Below, piece by piece: positions 41,970 to 50,858 of a stretch of DNA of 64,000 bases. Position 1 is the first letter of the stretch, and every line of letters begins with the position of its first letter. The notes under the pieces are model-generated. The model made no database searches. It was not told the origin of the DNA and saw only the letters and a program-made list of their open reading frames with translations. The stretch spans positions 1 through 64,000 of the forward strand of contig CAVUAN010000019.1 in assembly GCA_963739435.1 (NCBI GenBank). The letters run 5' to 3'. The DNA is from CAVUAN01 sp963739435. GTDB lineage: Bacteria > Acidobacteriota > Thermoanaerobaculia > UBA5066 > Gp7-AA6. Both the position numbers and the translations under genes were made by a program.

Positions 41970-44501
41970 ATGACACTTGCAGCGGGGACGCGGCTGGGGC
42001 CCTACGAGATCCTGGCGCCTCTGGGGGCGGGCGGGATGGGGGAAGTGTACCGGGCACGGGACACGCGGCTCGAGCGCGAGGTGGCGGTCAAGGTCCTGCC
42101 GTCGCGGGTGTCGGCGGACCCGGATCGCCTGAGGCGCTTCGAGAAGGAGGCGAGGTCGGCCTCCTCTCTCAACCATCCCAACGTCGTCACCGTTTACGAC
42201 ATCGGAGAGTCGGGCGGGACTTCGTTCATCGCGATGGAGCTCGTGGACGGACGCACCCTGCGCGAGCTGCTGGCCGAGGGGGCCCTGCCGATCAAGAGGC
42301 TTCTCGCAATCGCAGCGCAGCTCGCCGATGGGCTCGCCAGGGCGCATGGCGCCGGGATCGTCCACCGGGATCTCAAGCCAGAGAACGTGATGGTCCGCAA
42401 GGACGGGTTCGTGAAGATCCTGGACTTCGGCCTCGCCAAGCTGACGCAGGCGGAAGTGCCCGAGGGAGCCGAGACGCACTCTCCGACGGTTTCCATGGGC
42501 ACGGAGGCGGGCGTCGTGGTGGGGACGGTCGGCTATATGTCGCCGGAGCAGGCGCTCGGGAAGGCGCTCGACTTCCGGTCGGACCAGTTCGCGTTCGGTT
42601 CGATCCTGTACGAGATGGCGACGGGCCGGCGGGCGTTCGCGCGGGGCAGCGCGCCCGAGACGCTGGCGGCGATCATCCGGGAGGAGCCCGAGGCAATCGG
42701 AGCCGCCGCACCGGGAACTCCCGTGCCGCTCTCCTGGATCGTGGAGCGATGCCTCGCCAAGGACCCGGAAGAGCGCTACGCCTCGACGCGCGACCTGGCC
42801 CGAGATCTCGCGCGCCTGCGGGACGGCATCACGCAGGGCTCGCTCTCGGGAGCAGCGTCTGTGGCCGCACCAGCCCGGTCACGCCTCCGACGCTGGCTCG
42901 TGTGGGCTGTGGCGGCTCTCACGGTGGCTGCCGCGATCGCCGCCGCGGCCTCGTGGCGACGGGTCGAGGAGCCGCCGACATTTCGCGCCCTGACCTTCCG
43001 CCGGGGATCGATGGGCGGCGCTCGCTTTGGCCCGGACGGCCAGACCGTGATCTACGCGGCCGCCTGGCAAGGAAAGCCCATCCAGCTCTATTCGACGCGC
43101 GCCGACAGCAGGGAGTCGACGGCATTGCCTCTTCCGAGCGCCAACCTCCTCGCTCTCTCGGCGACCGGAAAGATGGCGATCGGGATCGATCGCGGCAACA
43201 ACTTCGTGATTGCCGAAGTCTCGCTCGCCGGGGGCGCGCCCAGAGACCTCATCGAGGCCGACGAAGCGGACTATTCACCGACGGGGGACCGGATGGTGAT
43301 CGAACGGGAGGGAAAGCTGGAGTCCCCGCCGGGTACCGTCCTCTACGATCCCGGCGCGGACAGGGTTGCGGGGACGCCACGGTTCTCCCCGGACGGCCGC
43401 TCGATCGCTTTCGTCGAGGCGGCGGGAGGCCGCCATTCGATAGCCGTCGTCGATCTCAAGGGCAAGAAGCGAACGCTCTCCGAAGGCTGGGAGACGACCC
43501 CGTCCCTCGCCTGGCACCCCTTGACCGGAGAGGTCTGGTTCTCTGCACGGGAGTTTGCCAGTTCCGGCCGCGTCGACCTGCATGCCGTCTCTCTCTCCGG
43601 GCGTCATCGCGTGGTGGCTCGGGGGCCGCTGTTGCTCTTGATCCAGGATATCGCCCGCGACGGCCGGGTGCTCTTGCGGGCAGACGATTGGACCGAGACA
43701 ACGATGGCTCATGCGCCCGGGGCGACCAGGGAGACTGACCTCACCTGGTTCGACGACTCGTTAGTCGCCAATCTCTCGAGCGACGGACAAATGCTCCTTT
43801 TCACCGAGGGAGGCATCGCCGAAGGGGCAAATGGAGCCGTCTACCTGCGCAAGACCGACGGCTCGCCGGCCGTGCGTCTGGGCGAGGGCGAAGCGCTAGC
43901 GCTGTCGCCCGACGGGAAGTGGGTCGTCGCGAGACGCGGGCAGGGTCTCATCCTCTTTCCCACGGGCCCCGGCGAGCCGAAGACCCTTCCGACTTCTGGA
44001 CTCGAGATTCAAACGGCAGGATGGCTCCCTGACGGGAAGAGGATCTTCTCCCTCGCTGCCGCCAAGGGTCGGCCGCGGCGCATGTACGTGCAGGATGTGG
44101 CCGCCGGCGAGCCGCGGCCCATCACGCCTGAAGGATTCATTGGCCGGGCCGTCTCCCCGGACGGAAAGTTCGTCCTGGCCCGCAACCAGGAGAAAGGCGC
44201 GTTTCTCTTCCCGATTGACGGAGGCGAGCCTCGCCCCCTGCCGGGAGCTACCGGCGGAGGGACCGTCGGCTTCGACGCGGCAGGGACCGGCATCTTCTTC
44301 GCCGAGATGAGCGTTCCGGCGAAGATCACCCGATACGACATCGCGTCCGGCCGCCGCGAGCCATGGCGGGAGATCGCAGTTGCCGACCCCGCCGGCGTCA
44401 TGCAGTTCAACAGGATCGTGCTCACGCCAGACGGCAAGTCGTACGCTTACACGTTCTGGCGCGCCCTTTCCCGCCTCTACGTCGTCCAAAACCTGAAATA
44501 A
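41970..44501 (+). CDS. Ser/Thr protein kinase with C-terminal TolB/WD40-like propeller
   Basis: This 843-residue PknB-type membrane kinase has the Gly loop LGAGGMGEVYRARD, Lys in EVAVKVL, catalytic loop HRDLKPENV, DFG in KILDFGLAK, and SPEQALG. One transmembrane helix lies near residues 305-325 (WLVWAVAALTVAAAIAAAA). The rest is an extracytoplasmic beta-propeller with repeated SPDGK and ARFGPDGQTV-type motifs. This architecture is abundant in Acidobacteria. It probably senses something outside the cell, but no ligand can be read. A similar kinase gene follows. Confidence 0.93.
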   Translation: MTLAAGTRLGPYEILAPLGAGGMGEVYRARDTRLEREVAVKVLPSRVSADPDRLRRFEKEARSASSLNHPNVVTVYDIGESGGTSFIAMELVDGRTLRELLAEGALPIKRLLAIAAQLADGLARAHGAGIVHRDLKPENVMVRKDGFVKILDFGLAKLTQAEVPEGAETHSPTVSMGTEAGVVVGTVGYMSPEQALGKALDFRSDQFAFGSILYEMATGRRAFARGSAPETLAAIIREEPEAIGAAAPGTPVPLSWIVERCLAKDPEERYASTRDLARDLARLRDGITQGSLSGAASVAAPARSRLRRWLVWAVAALTVAAAIAAAASWRRVEEPPTFRALTFRRGSMGGARFGPDGQTVIYAAAWQGKPIQLYSTRADSRESTALPLPSANLLALSATGKMAIGIDRGNNFVIAEVSLAGGAPRDLIEADEADYSPTGDRMVIEREGKLESPPGTVLYDPGADRVAGTPRFSPDGRSIAFVEAAGGRHSIAVVDLKGKKRTLSEGWETTPSLAWHPLTGEVWFSAREFASSGRVDLHAVSLSGRHRVVARGPLLLLIQDIARDGRVLLRADDWTETTMAHAPGATRETDLTWFDDSLVANLSSDGQMLLFTEGGIAEGANGAVYLRKTDGSPAVRLGEGEALALSPDGKWVVARRGQGLILFPTGPGEPKTLPTSGLEIQTAGWLPDGKRIFSLAAAKGRPRRMYVQDVAAGEPRPITPEGFIGRAVSPDGKFVLARNQEKGAFLFPIDGGEPRPLPGATGGGTVGFDAAGTGIFFAEMSVPAKITRYDIASGRREPWREIAVADPAGVMQFNRIVLTPDGKSYAYTFWRALSRLYVVQNLK

Positions 44502-44559
44502 ACGGGTCGCTCACGCCCCCGGCCGTTCCCGCGGGCAGGCACCGCCGTGAGCCGCGAAC

Positions 44560-44582
44560 TAGAATCCCTCGGTGGTCATTCG
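44560..44582 (+). promoter_or_regulatory. Leader shared by the two tandem kinase genes, copy 2
   Basis: TAGAATCCCTCGGTGGTCATTCG ends at the ATG of the second kinase. It matches the first copy in TAGAAT, spacing and GGTCATTCG-ATG. It could be an inherited promoter from gene duplication. Confidence 0.35.
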
Positions 44583-47270
44583 ATGAGTCTCTCAGCCGGG
44601 AGCCGTCTTGGCCCCTACGAGATTTTGGTGCCGCTGGGAGCGGGTGGGATGGGGGAAGTCTACCGAGCGCGTGACACCAAACTCCAGCGCGACGTGGCGA
44701 TCAAGGTTTTGCCGCAGTCGCTCGCCGCAAATCCCGAGGCCCTGGCGAGGTTTGAGCGCGAGGCGCTGGCCGTCGCTGCGCTTTCTCACCCCAACATCCT
44801 CTCGATCTTCGATTTCGGAAATCAGGACGGCGTCGCCTATGCGGTCATGGAGCTTCTGGAGGGCGAAACGCTGCGCGGGAAGCTCGATACGGGCCCCATC
44901 TCCCGGAAACAGTCCGTGGACTACGCGCTGCAGATCGCCAGGGGTCTCTCCGCCGCCCACGAAAAGGGCGTCGTTCACCGGGACTTGAAGCCCGAAAACC
45001 TGTTCGTCAACAAGGATGGCCACATCAAGATCCTCGACTTCGGCCTGGCGAAGAGGATGGAGGCGGTCGACCCGGGCGAGAGCACAAGCGCGCCGACGGT
45101 CTCCGGCTACACGCAGCCAGGCACGGTGATGGGGACAGTCGGTTACATGTCGCCCGAGCAGGTGCGGGGGCTCCCGGCCGATCATCGCGCGGACATTTTC
45201 TCGTTTGGAACGATCCTGTACGAGCTGCTCTCGGGCAAGAAGGCGTTCAGGCACGAGACAGCGATCGATACCCTCACAGCAATCATTCGGGATGATCCGC
45301 CCGAGCTGTCGGACTCGGGGCGCGACATCTCCCCTGCTCTTGACCAGATCGTGCGGCATTGCATGGAGAAGGACCGGGACAATCGAATCCAGTCGGCCAA
45401 AGACATTGTGTTCGCGCTTTCCGACCTCTCTTCGATGCCATTTAGGAGCGGCGAACACGTTGCGACGCCGCCGATCGCAAGGCCGAGGATTTTGGTTGTC
45501 GCCGCCGTCATCCTCATTCTCGGGGTAGCCGGCGCCCTGCTCTTGCGTCGGACGCCCGGGGGAACGCTCGCGGCCGTGAGCCTCAAGCGGGTCGCGGTTC
45601 TCCCCTTCGAGAACATGGGCGTTCCGGAGGACGACTACCTTGCAGATGGCATCGCGGATGAGATTCGGGGCAAGCTCACGACCCTGCCGGGCATCGAGGT
45701 GATCGCCCGGGGCAGCTCGACGCCTTACAAAAAATCGAGCAAGACGCCGAGGCAGATCGGCGAGGAGCTGGAAGCCCGCTATCTCCTGACTGCAACCGTC
45801 CGATGGGAAAAGGGAGCCGGCACCAGCCGCGTCCACGTCAGCCCCGAGCTGATCGACCTGTCGGGCTCCGGCACGCCGACTTCGAAATGGCAACATCCTT
45901 TCGACGCACCTCTCACCAACGTTTTCGAGGTGCAATCGGCCATCGCTGCGGGAGTGGCGGAGGCTTTGGGCCTCGCGCTTGGAGCCGGCCAGGAGAAGCG
46001 GCTTTCGGAGAAGCCCACAAAGAGCCTCGCCGCCTACGACGCATTTCTCAGAGGTGAGGAGGTTTCGAGACACGGAGCAGCGGCTGATCCACCCACAGTG
46101 CGGAAGGCGCTCGGCTCCTACGAACAGGCCGTGGCACTGGACCCCGGCTTTGCACAGGCATGGGCGCGGGTCTCATGGGCAAACACGAGCCTGCACGGCT
46201 TCGGCGCGCCGACACCCGCTTCGGCACAACGTGCCCGCGAAGCGGCGGACAAGGCCGTAGCGCTTGCACCGGACCACCTCGAGGGCTACCTGGCACTGGG
46301 CAGGTACGAGAACGTCATTCTCTATGACTACCAACGCGCGCTGGAGCTGTATGCACGGGCAGAGCGTATCGACGCGAGTAACGCCGACCTCCTCTCCGCA
46401 ACCGCGGCCGTGGAGGAACACCTCGGGCGCTGGGATGGGGCAATGGGACATTTCAAGAAAGCCGAGCGTCTCGATCCCCGCTCGGTCGTTACAAGGCTGC
46501 AGCACGCGGGGGGGCTCCTGCGGTTGCGGCGCTACGTCGAAGCGAGAGAGACCATCGACGTGGGCCTCGCACTCTCACCCGGTCACCTCGGTCTCATCGA
46601 GAGCAAGGCAATGACCTTTCTCGGCGAGGGCGATCTCGAGAGAGCCCGCGCCGTGATCAAGTCTGTCTCCTCGGAGGTCGAGCCCACAGCCCTGGTGGCC
46701 TACGTGGCCGAGAAATGGGACCTCGTCTGGCTTCTCGACGAGCAGCGAGAGCTCCTTCTGCGGCTCACGCCGACCGCGTTCGACGACGACCGGGGCGCGT
46801 GGGCCATTTGCCTCGCCCAGGCCTACGCCTTGAAGGGCGACGCTGCAAACGTGCGCGCTCACGCCGAGGAGGCCAGGACGGCCTTCGCAGAACAGCTTCG
46901 CGCCACACCCCATGATGCTCAGCTCCACGTTCTTCTCGGCCTCGCACTCGCGTACCTCGGCCGGAAAGAGGAGGCCATCCGTGAAGGAGAGCGCGGCGGT
47001 TCATTGCTGCCCGTCGCGAAGGACGCGCTGAGCGGCCCTTATTTCGAGCACGTGCTCGTACGGATCTGCATTCTCGTCGGCGAGCCGACAAAGGCGATCG
47101 ACCACCTCGAACCGCTCTTGAAGATCCCGTACTTCCTCTCTCCGGGCTGGCTCAAGATCGACCCCAACTTCGACCCACTGCGTAAGGAACCGAGGTTTCA
47201 GAAGCTTCTCGGTACGTCGCTCGCTTTTGCGAAGGACGCGGCGGGCTGTGAAATGATCTCGGGCCTGTGA
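44583..47270 (+). CDS. Ser/Thr protein kinase with FlgO/TolB-like and TPR regions
   Basis: From the ATG at 44583 (MSLSAGSRLGPYEIL) it has 895 residues. Kinase motifs are LGAGGMGEVYRARD, HRDLKPENLF, DFGLAKRM and SPEQVRG. A transmembrane helix is near residue 300-320 (ILVVAAVILILGVAGALLL). A segment LKRVAVLPFENMGVPEDDYLADGI follows, like the TolB-amino/FlgO-like domain that often precedes TPRs in such proteins. TPR repeats then run to the end. A GTG at 44547 could add 12 residues but falls upstream of the shared leader. Confidence 0.92.
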   Translation: MSLSAGSRLGPYEILVPLGAGGMGEVYRARDTKLQRDVAIKVLPQSLAANPEALARFEREALAVAALSHPNILSIFDFGNQDGVAYAVMELLEGETLRGKLDTGPISRKQSVDYALQIARGLSAAHEKGVVHRDLKPENLFVNKDGHIKILDFGLAKRMEAVDPGESTSAPTVSGYTQPGTVMGTVGYMSPEQVRGLPADHRADIFSFGTILYELLSGKKAFRHETAIDTLTAIIRDDPPELSDSGRDISPALDQIVRHCMEKDRDNRIQSAKDIVFALSDLSSMPFRSGEHVATPPIARPRILVVAAVILILGVAGALLLRRTPGGTLAAVSLKRVAVLPFENMGVPEDDYLADGIADEIRGKLTTLPGIEVIARGSSTPYKKSSKTPRQIGEELEARYLLTATVRWEKGAGTSRVHVSPELIDLSGSGTPTSKWQHPFDAPLTNVFEVQSAIAAGVAEALGLALGAGQEKRLSEKPTKSLAAYDAFLRGEEVSRHGAAADPPTVRKALGSYEQAVALDPGFAQAWARVSWANTSLHGFGAPTPASAQRAREAADKAVALAPDHLEGYLALGRYENVILYDYQRALELYARAERIDASNADLLSATAAVEEHLGRWDGAMGHFKKAERLDPRSVVTRLQHAGGLLRLRRYVEARETIDVGLALSPGHLGLIESKAMTFLGEGDLERARAVIKSVSSEVEPTALVAYVAEKWDLVWLLDEQRELLLRLTPTAFDDDRGAWAICLAQAYALKGDAANVRAHAEEARTAFAEQLRATPHDAQLHVLLGLALAYLGRKEEAIREGERGGSLLPVAKDALSGPYFEHVLVRICILVGEPTKAIDHLEPLLKIPYFLSPGWLKIDPNFDPLRKEPRFQKLLGTSLAFAKDAAGCEMISGL

Positions 47271-47287
47271 AAAAGAAGACCCTGCGC

Positions 47288-48294
47288 ATGAAGACTTCAA
47301 AGGTTGCCAAATCCTTGGCGCTGTTTGCGGTTCTCGTTGCAAGCCTCGCGCTGCCGGCGCTTGCCGCCGACCCGCTGCCCTCGTGGAACGACGGCGCGGC
47401 GAAGAAGGCCATCGTCGACTTCGTCGCGAAGGTGACGAAGCCAGGCTCGCCGGACTTCGTGCCGGCCGCCGAGCGCATCGCCACCTTCGACAACGACGGC
47501 ACGCTCTGGGCCGAGCAGCCGATGTACTTCCAGCTGCTCTTCGCGCTCGACCGGGTGAAGGCGCTCGCGCCGCAGCATCCGGAGTGGAAGGACAAGGAGC
47601 CGTTCGCCTCGCTGCTCAAGGGCGACGTGAAGGGCGCGCTCGCCGGCGGCGAGCACGGCCATGCGTCGAGATCGTCATGGCCACGCACGCCGGCATGACC
47701 ACCGAGGAGTTCGAGAAGATCGTCAAGGACTGGATCGCCACCGCGAAGCATCCGAAGACCAAGCGGCCCTACACCGAGATGGTCTATCAGCCGATGCTCG
47801 AGCTGCTCGCCTACCTGCGCGCGAACGGCTTCAAGACCTTCATCGTCTCCGGCGGCGGCATCGAGTTCATGCGCCCGTGGACGGAGAAGGTCTACGGCAT
47901 CCCGCCCGAGCAGGTCATCGGCAGCAGCATCAAGACGAAGTTCGAGATGCGCGACGGCAAGCCCGTGCTCGTGCGCCTGCCGGAGATCGAACTTCATCGA
48001 CGACAAGGCCGGCAAGCCGGTCGGCATCAACCAGCACATCGGCCGCCGCCCCATCGCCGCGTTCGGCAACTCCGACGGCGACCTGCAGATGCTCCAGTGG
48101 ACCGCCGCCGGCAGCGGCGCGCGCTTCTGCCTCTCGTCCATCACACCGACGCCGAGCGCGAGTGGGCCTACGACCGCCAGTCGCAGCATCGGCCAGCTCG
48201 ACAAGGCGCTCGACGAAGCCGCAGGCGAAAGGCTGGACGGTCGTGAGCATGAAGAACGACTGGAAGAGCGATCTTCCCGTTCGAGAAGAAGTGA
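47288..48294 (+). CDS. Periplasmic HAD-family phosphatase, several frameshifts
   Basis: The signal peptide is clear (KSLALFAVLVASLALPALAADP). The HAD motif I is FDNDGTLW (residues ~62), motif II TFIVSGGG, and motif IV AAFGNSDGDLQM. The reading changes frame near 47660, 47993, 48135, 48175 and 48220, and ends in PFEKK with a TGA that overlaps the phhB start. That many breaks could mean a decaying gene, but conservation of every segment favours sequence errors. An upstream GTG at 47267 overlaps the kinase stop and is an alternative start. Its substrate is unknown. Confidence 0.75.
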
Positions 48295-48668
48295 CCCGGA
48301 CTGAGAATCTGGCCGGAAAGGCCTGCGTACCCTGCAAGGGCGGTGTGTCTCCGCTCACGGAGGCCGAGGCGCGCGAGCTCCAGCATCAGACGCCGCTCTG
48401 GAAGCTCGAGTCGGGCGCAACGCGCCTCACGCGCGCCTTCGAGTTTGCCGATTTCCTCGGGGCCATGCGCTTCGTCAACAGTGTGGCCGAGATTGCCGAG
48501 GCCGAGGGCCACCACCCGGACATCGCCATCCACTGGAACAAGGTCGACCTCGTCCTCTGGACGCACAAGATCGGCGGCCTCCACGAGAACGACTTCATCC
48601 TCGCCGCCAAGATCGACCGTCTCCTCGAAGAGCCCAGCCGTCCAACCGGCGCCGTCCTCGCCGGATAG
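48291..48668 (+). CDS. phhB: Pterin-4a-carbinolamine dehydratase
   Basis: This enzyme recycles the pterin cofactor of aromatic amino acid hydroxylases. From the GTG at 48291 it has 125 residues, close to the family length. The motif region GHHPDIAIHWNKVDLVLWTHKIGGLHENDFILAAKID includes the conserved His-His-Pro-Asp and the later His-Asn/Asp pair. An N-terminal CVPCKGG motif is common in bacterial forms. The start overlaps the HAD stop. No hydroxylase gene is in view. Confidence 0.93.
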   Translation: MTRTENLAGKACVPCKGGVSPLTEAEARELQHQTPLWKLESGATRLTRAFEFADFLGAMRFVNSVAEIAEAEGHHPDIAIHWNKVDLVLWTHKIGGLHENDFILAAKIDRLLEEPSRPTGAVLAG

Positions 48669-48674
48669 CGTCGG

Positions 48675-49373
48675 CTAGGCTTTTTCCGCCGCGAGCCAGC
48701 GGTAGACCAGGCCGCCCACGATTGCGCCGAGGATGGGCGCGACCCAGAAGAGCCAGAGCTGCTCGAGCGCCCAGCCGCCGACGAAGAGGGCGGGCCCCGT
48801 GCTTCGGGCCGGGTTGACGGAGGTGGCGGTCACCGGGATGGAGATCAGGTGAATCAGCGTCAGCCCGAGGCCGATGGCGATCGGCGCGAAGCCCTGCGGC
48901 GCGCGCTTATCCGTTGCCCCCATGATGATGAGCAGGAACATGGCGGTCATCACGACTTCCGTCACGAATCCCGCGCCCAAGGAGTAGCCGCCCGGCGAAT
49001 GGGCGCCGTAGCCGTTCGAGGCGAGGCCGCCGGCGATGTCGAAGCCGGCCTTGCCGCTGGCAATGAACACGAGGGTGCCCGCGGCCGCGACGGCGCCGAC
49101 TACCTGGGCAACGATGTAGGCTGGGAGCTCGGAGGCCTTGAAACGGCCACCGGCCACCAGGCCGACGGACACAGCCGGGTTCAGGTGACACCCCGAGATG
49201 TGCCCGATGGCAAAGGCCATCGTGAGGACGGTCAGGCCGAAAGCAAAGGACACGCCGAGAAGACCGATCCCAACGTTGGGAAAAGCCGCCGCGAGAACGG
49301 CGCTGCCGCAGCCCCCCAGAACCAGCCAGTACGTTCCAATCAGTTCAGCGGCCGCACGTTTCCCCAGCGACAT
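48675..49373 (-). CDS. aqpZ: Aquaporin Z
   Basis: This is a water channel of the MIP family, 232 residues from the ATG at 49373 (MSLGKRAAAELIGTYWLVLGGCGSAVLAA), with AGGAGG upstream. The two NPA motifs are HLNPAVSVGL and SVNPARSTGP. Phe and His of the narrow selectivity filter fit the AqpZ type (AFAIGHISGCHLNPA). Six helices are seen, as usual. The open frame extends upstream through unrelated sequence. Confidence 0.95.
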   Translation of the reverse strand: MSLGKRAAAELIGTYWLVLGGCGSAVLAAAFPNVGIGLLGVSFAFGLTVLTMAFAIGHISGCHLNPAVSVGLVAGGRFKASELPAYIVAQVVGAVAAAGTLVFIASGKAGFDIAGGLASNGYGAHSPGGYSLGAGFVTEVVMTAMFLLIIMGATDKRAPQGFAPIAIGLGLTLIHLISIPVTATSVNPARSTGPALFVGGWALEQLWLFWVAPILGAIVGGLVYRWLAAEKA

Positions 49374-49402
49374 CCATTCCTCCTTTTCGTTCGACGTCGA
49401 AA

Positions 49403-49627
49403 CTACGAGGTTTTCTTGCCCGGCAGGAGAACGAAGACGAGGCCGATGACGGCCGTGCCGGCCATCACCCAGCGCGCCGTCTCCCAGAAGTCCTTCTTCG
49501 AGCGCTCGGAGCTCGAGAACGTCGACTTCAAGGCGCCCTCGACGGAGTCGTAGCCGCCTCTCTGGCTCGAAGCGAAGAGAAAGCCGGCCAGGCCGATCAC
49601 CACGAAGAGCAATCCGATTCTTCTCAT
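49403..49627 (-). CDS. Small membrane protein with two helices (DUF3185-like)
   Basis: This 74-residue protein, MRRIGLLFVVIGLAGFLFASS at the start and TARWVMAGTAVIGLVFVLLPG at the end, has two hydrophobic helices with a charged loop (STFSSSERSKKDFWE). It begins two bases after the MoeB-rhodanese stop, so it is likely cotranscribed. It resembles DUF3185-type proteins of about the same size, but the match is from memory. Confidence 0.7.
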   Translation of the reverse strand: MRRIGLLFVVIGLAGFLFASSQRGGYDSVEGALKSTFSSSERSKKDFWETARWVMAGTAVIGLVFVLLPGKKTS

Positions 49628-49629
49628 CT

Positions 49630-50793
49630 TCAGTACCTCGCCATTTTCGGGTCGATCGCCTCGGCCCAGTGGTTGATGCCTCCAACGAGGTTGCGCGCCC
49701 GGGTAAAGCCGTTTGCGAGCAGAAACTCGACCGCCTTCGCGCTCCGCGCGCCGGAGCGGCAGTAGACGACCAGATCGTCCTGCTTGCCGAGCTTCTCGAG
49801 GGTCTTCGGCAATGTGCCCAGCGGAATCTTGACGGAGCCGGGCAGGTCGCTGATCGCCGTTTCGTGCGGCTCGCGCACGTCCACGAGCACGAGCTTCTCG
49901 CCCCGCTCGCGCGACGCCTTCAGCTCTTCGACTGTGATCTCCGGGACGCGGCGTCCGAACATCGCCGCGGACGATACCACCGCCGGCCGTTCGCCGCAGA
50001 AAGAGTCGTAGTCGATCAACTTCGTGACCGTCGGGTTCGGGCCGCAGACGGCGCAAGCCGGGTTCTTGCGCAGTTTCATCTCCCGGAACTGCATGGACAG
50101 GGCGTCGAAGAGGAGAAGCCTCCCGACGAGGGACTCGCCCAGGCCCAGCAGCAGCTTGATCGTCTCGACCGCCTGCACGATGCCGAGCAGCCCCGGCAGA
50201 ACGCCGAGGACTCCTCCCTCGGCGCACGAAGGCACGAGCCCCGGCGGAGGGGGCTCCGGATAGAGGCACCGGTAGCAGGGCCCCCGAGCCGCCCAGAAGA
50301 CGGAGGCCTGGCCCTCGAAGCGGAAGACCGAGGCGTAGACATTCGGCTTTCCCATGAGCACGCACGCGTCGTTGACGAGGTAGCGCGTCGGAAAGTTATC
50401 CGTGCCGTCTGCGACCACGTCGTACCCGCGCACGATATCGAGGGCGTTCTCCGAGTTGAGAAGCGTCTCGTGCCGTTCGACCCGGACGTTCGGGTTGACA
50501 TCCGAAAGGCGACGGGCGGCGGCCTCGAGCTTCGAGCGGCCGACGTCGGGCGTGCCGTAGAGAAGCTGCCGGTGGAGGTTCGAGGCGTCCACGGTGTCGA
50601 AATCGACGAGGCCGAGAGTGCCAACACCCGCCGCCGCGAGATAGAGGGCCGCCGGTGAGCCGAGTCCTCCGGTGCCGACGAGCAGCACGCGCGCGGCCTT
50701 GAGCTTCCGCTGGCCCTCCAAGCCGACCTGCGGCAGCGCGAGGTGCCGCGCGTACCGGCCGAGCTCTTCGTTCGAAAGGGAAACCGGGCCCAT
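49630..50793 (-). CDS. moeB: MoeB/ThiF-type adenylyltransferase with rhodanese domain
   Basis: This 387-residue enzyme adenylates the C-terminal Gly of ThiS/MoaD-type sulfur carriers and may add sulfur itself. The N-terminal half has the ATP-binding GTGGLGSPAALYLAAAGVG, the Arg finger region SNLHRQLLYG, DGTDNFPTRYLVND, and zinc Cys pairs in CYRCLYPE and CAVCGPNP. The C-terminal rhodanese domain has the active Cys in VVYCRSGARSAKA. This two-domain form serves thiamin or molybdopterin synthesis, and which one cannot be told here. Confidence 0.92.
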   Translation of the reverse strand: MGPVSLSNEELGRYARHLALPQVGLEGQRKLKAARVLLVGTGGLGSPAALYLAAAGVGTLGLVDFDTVDASNLHRQLLYGTPDVGRSKLEAAARRLSDVNPNVRVERHETLLNSENALDIVRGYDVVADGTDNFPTRYLVNDACVLMGKPNVYASVFRFEGQASVFWAARGPCYRCLYPEPPPPGLVPSCAEGGVLGVLPGLLGIVQAVETIKLLLGLGESLVGRLLLFDALSMQFREMKLRKNPACAVCGPNPTVTKLIDYDSFCGERPAVVSSAAMFGRRVPEITVEELKASRERGEKLVLVDVREPHETAISDLPGSVKIPLGTLPKTLEKLGKQDDLVVYCRSGARSAKAVEFLLANGFTRARNLVGGINHWAEAIDPKMARY

Positions 50794-50858
50794 GGGGAGA
50801 TTCTAGGCCGGGGCGATCCCTTCCCTTTTGATAGATTTGCGATTCCGGAGGACCCACC

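Noticed and set aside
47288..48294. The HAD hydrolase as a true pseudogene
   Set aside because: All frame segments keep conserved family motifs, and similar indels occur in many other genes of the window, so sequence error is the simpler explanation.
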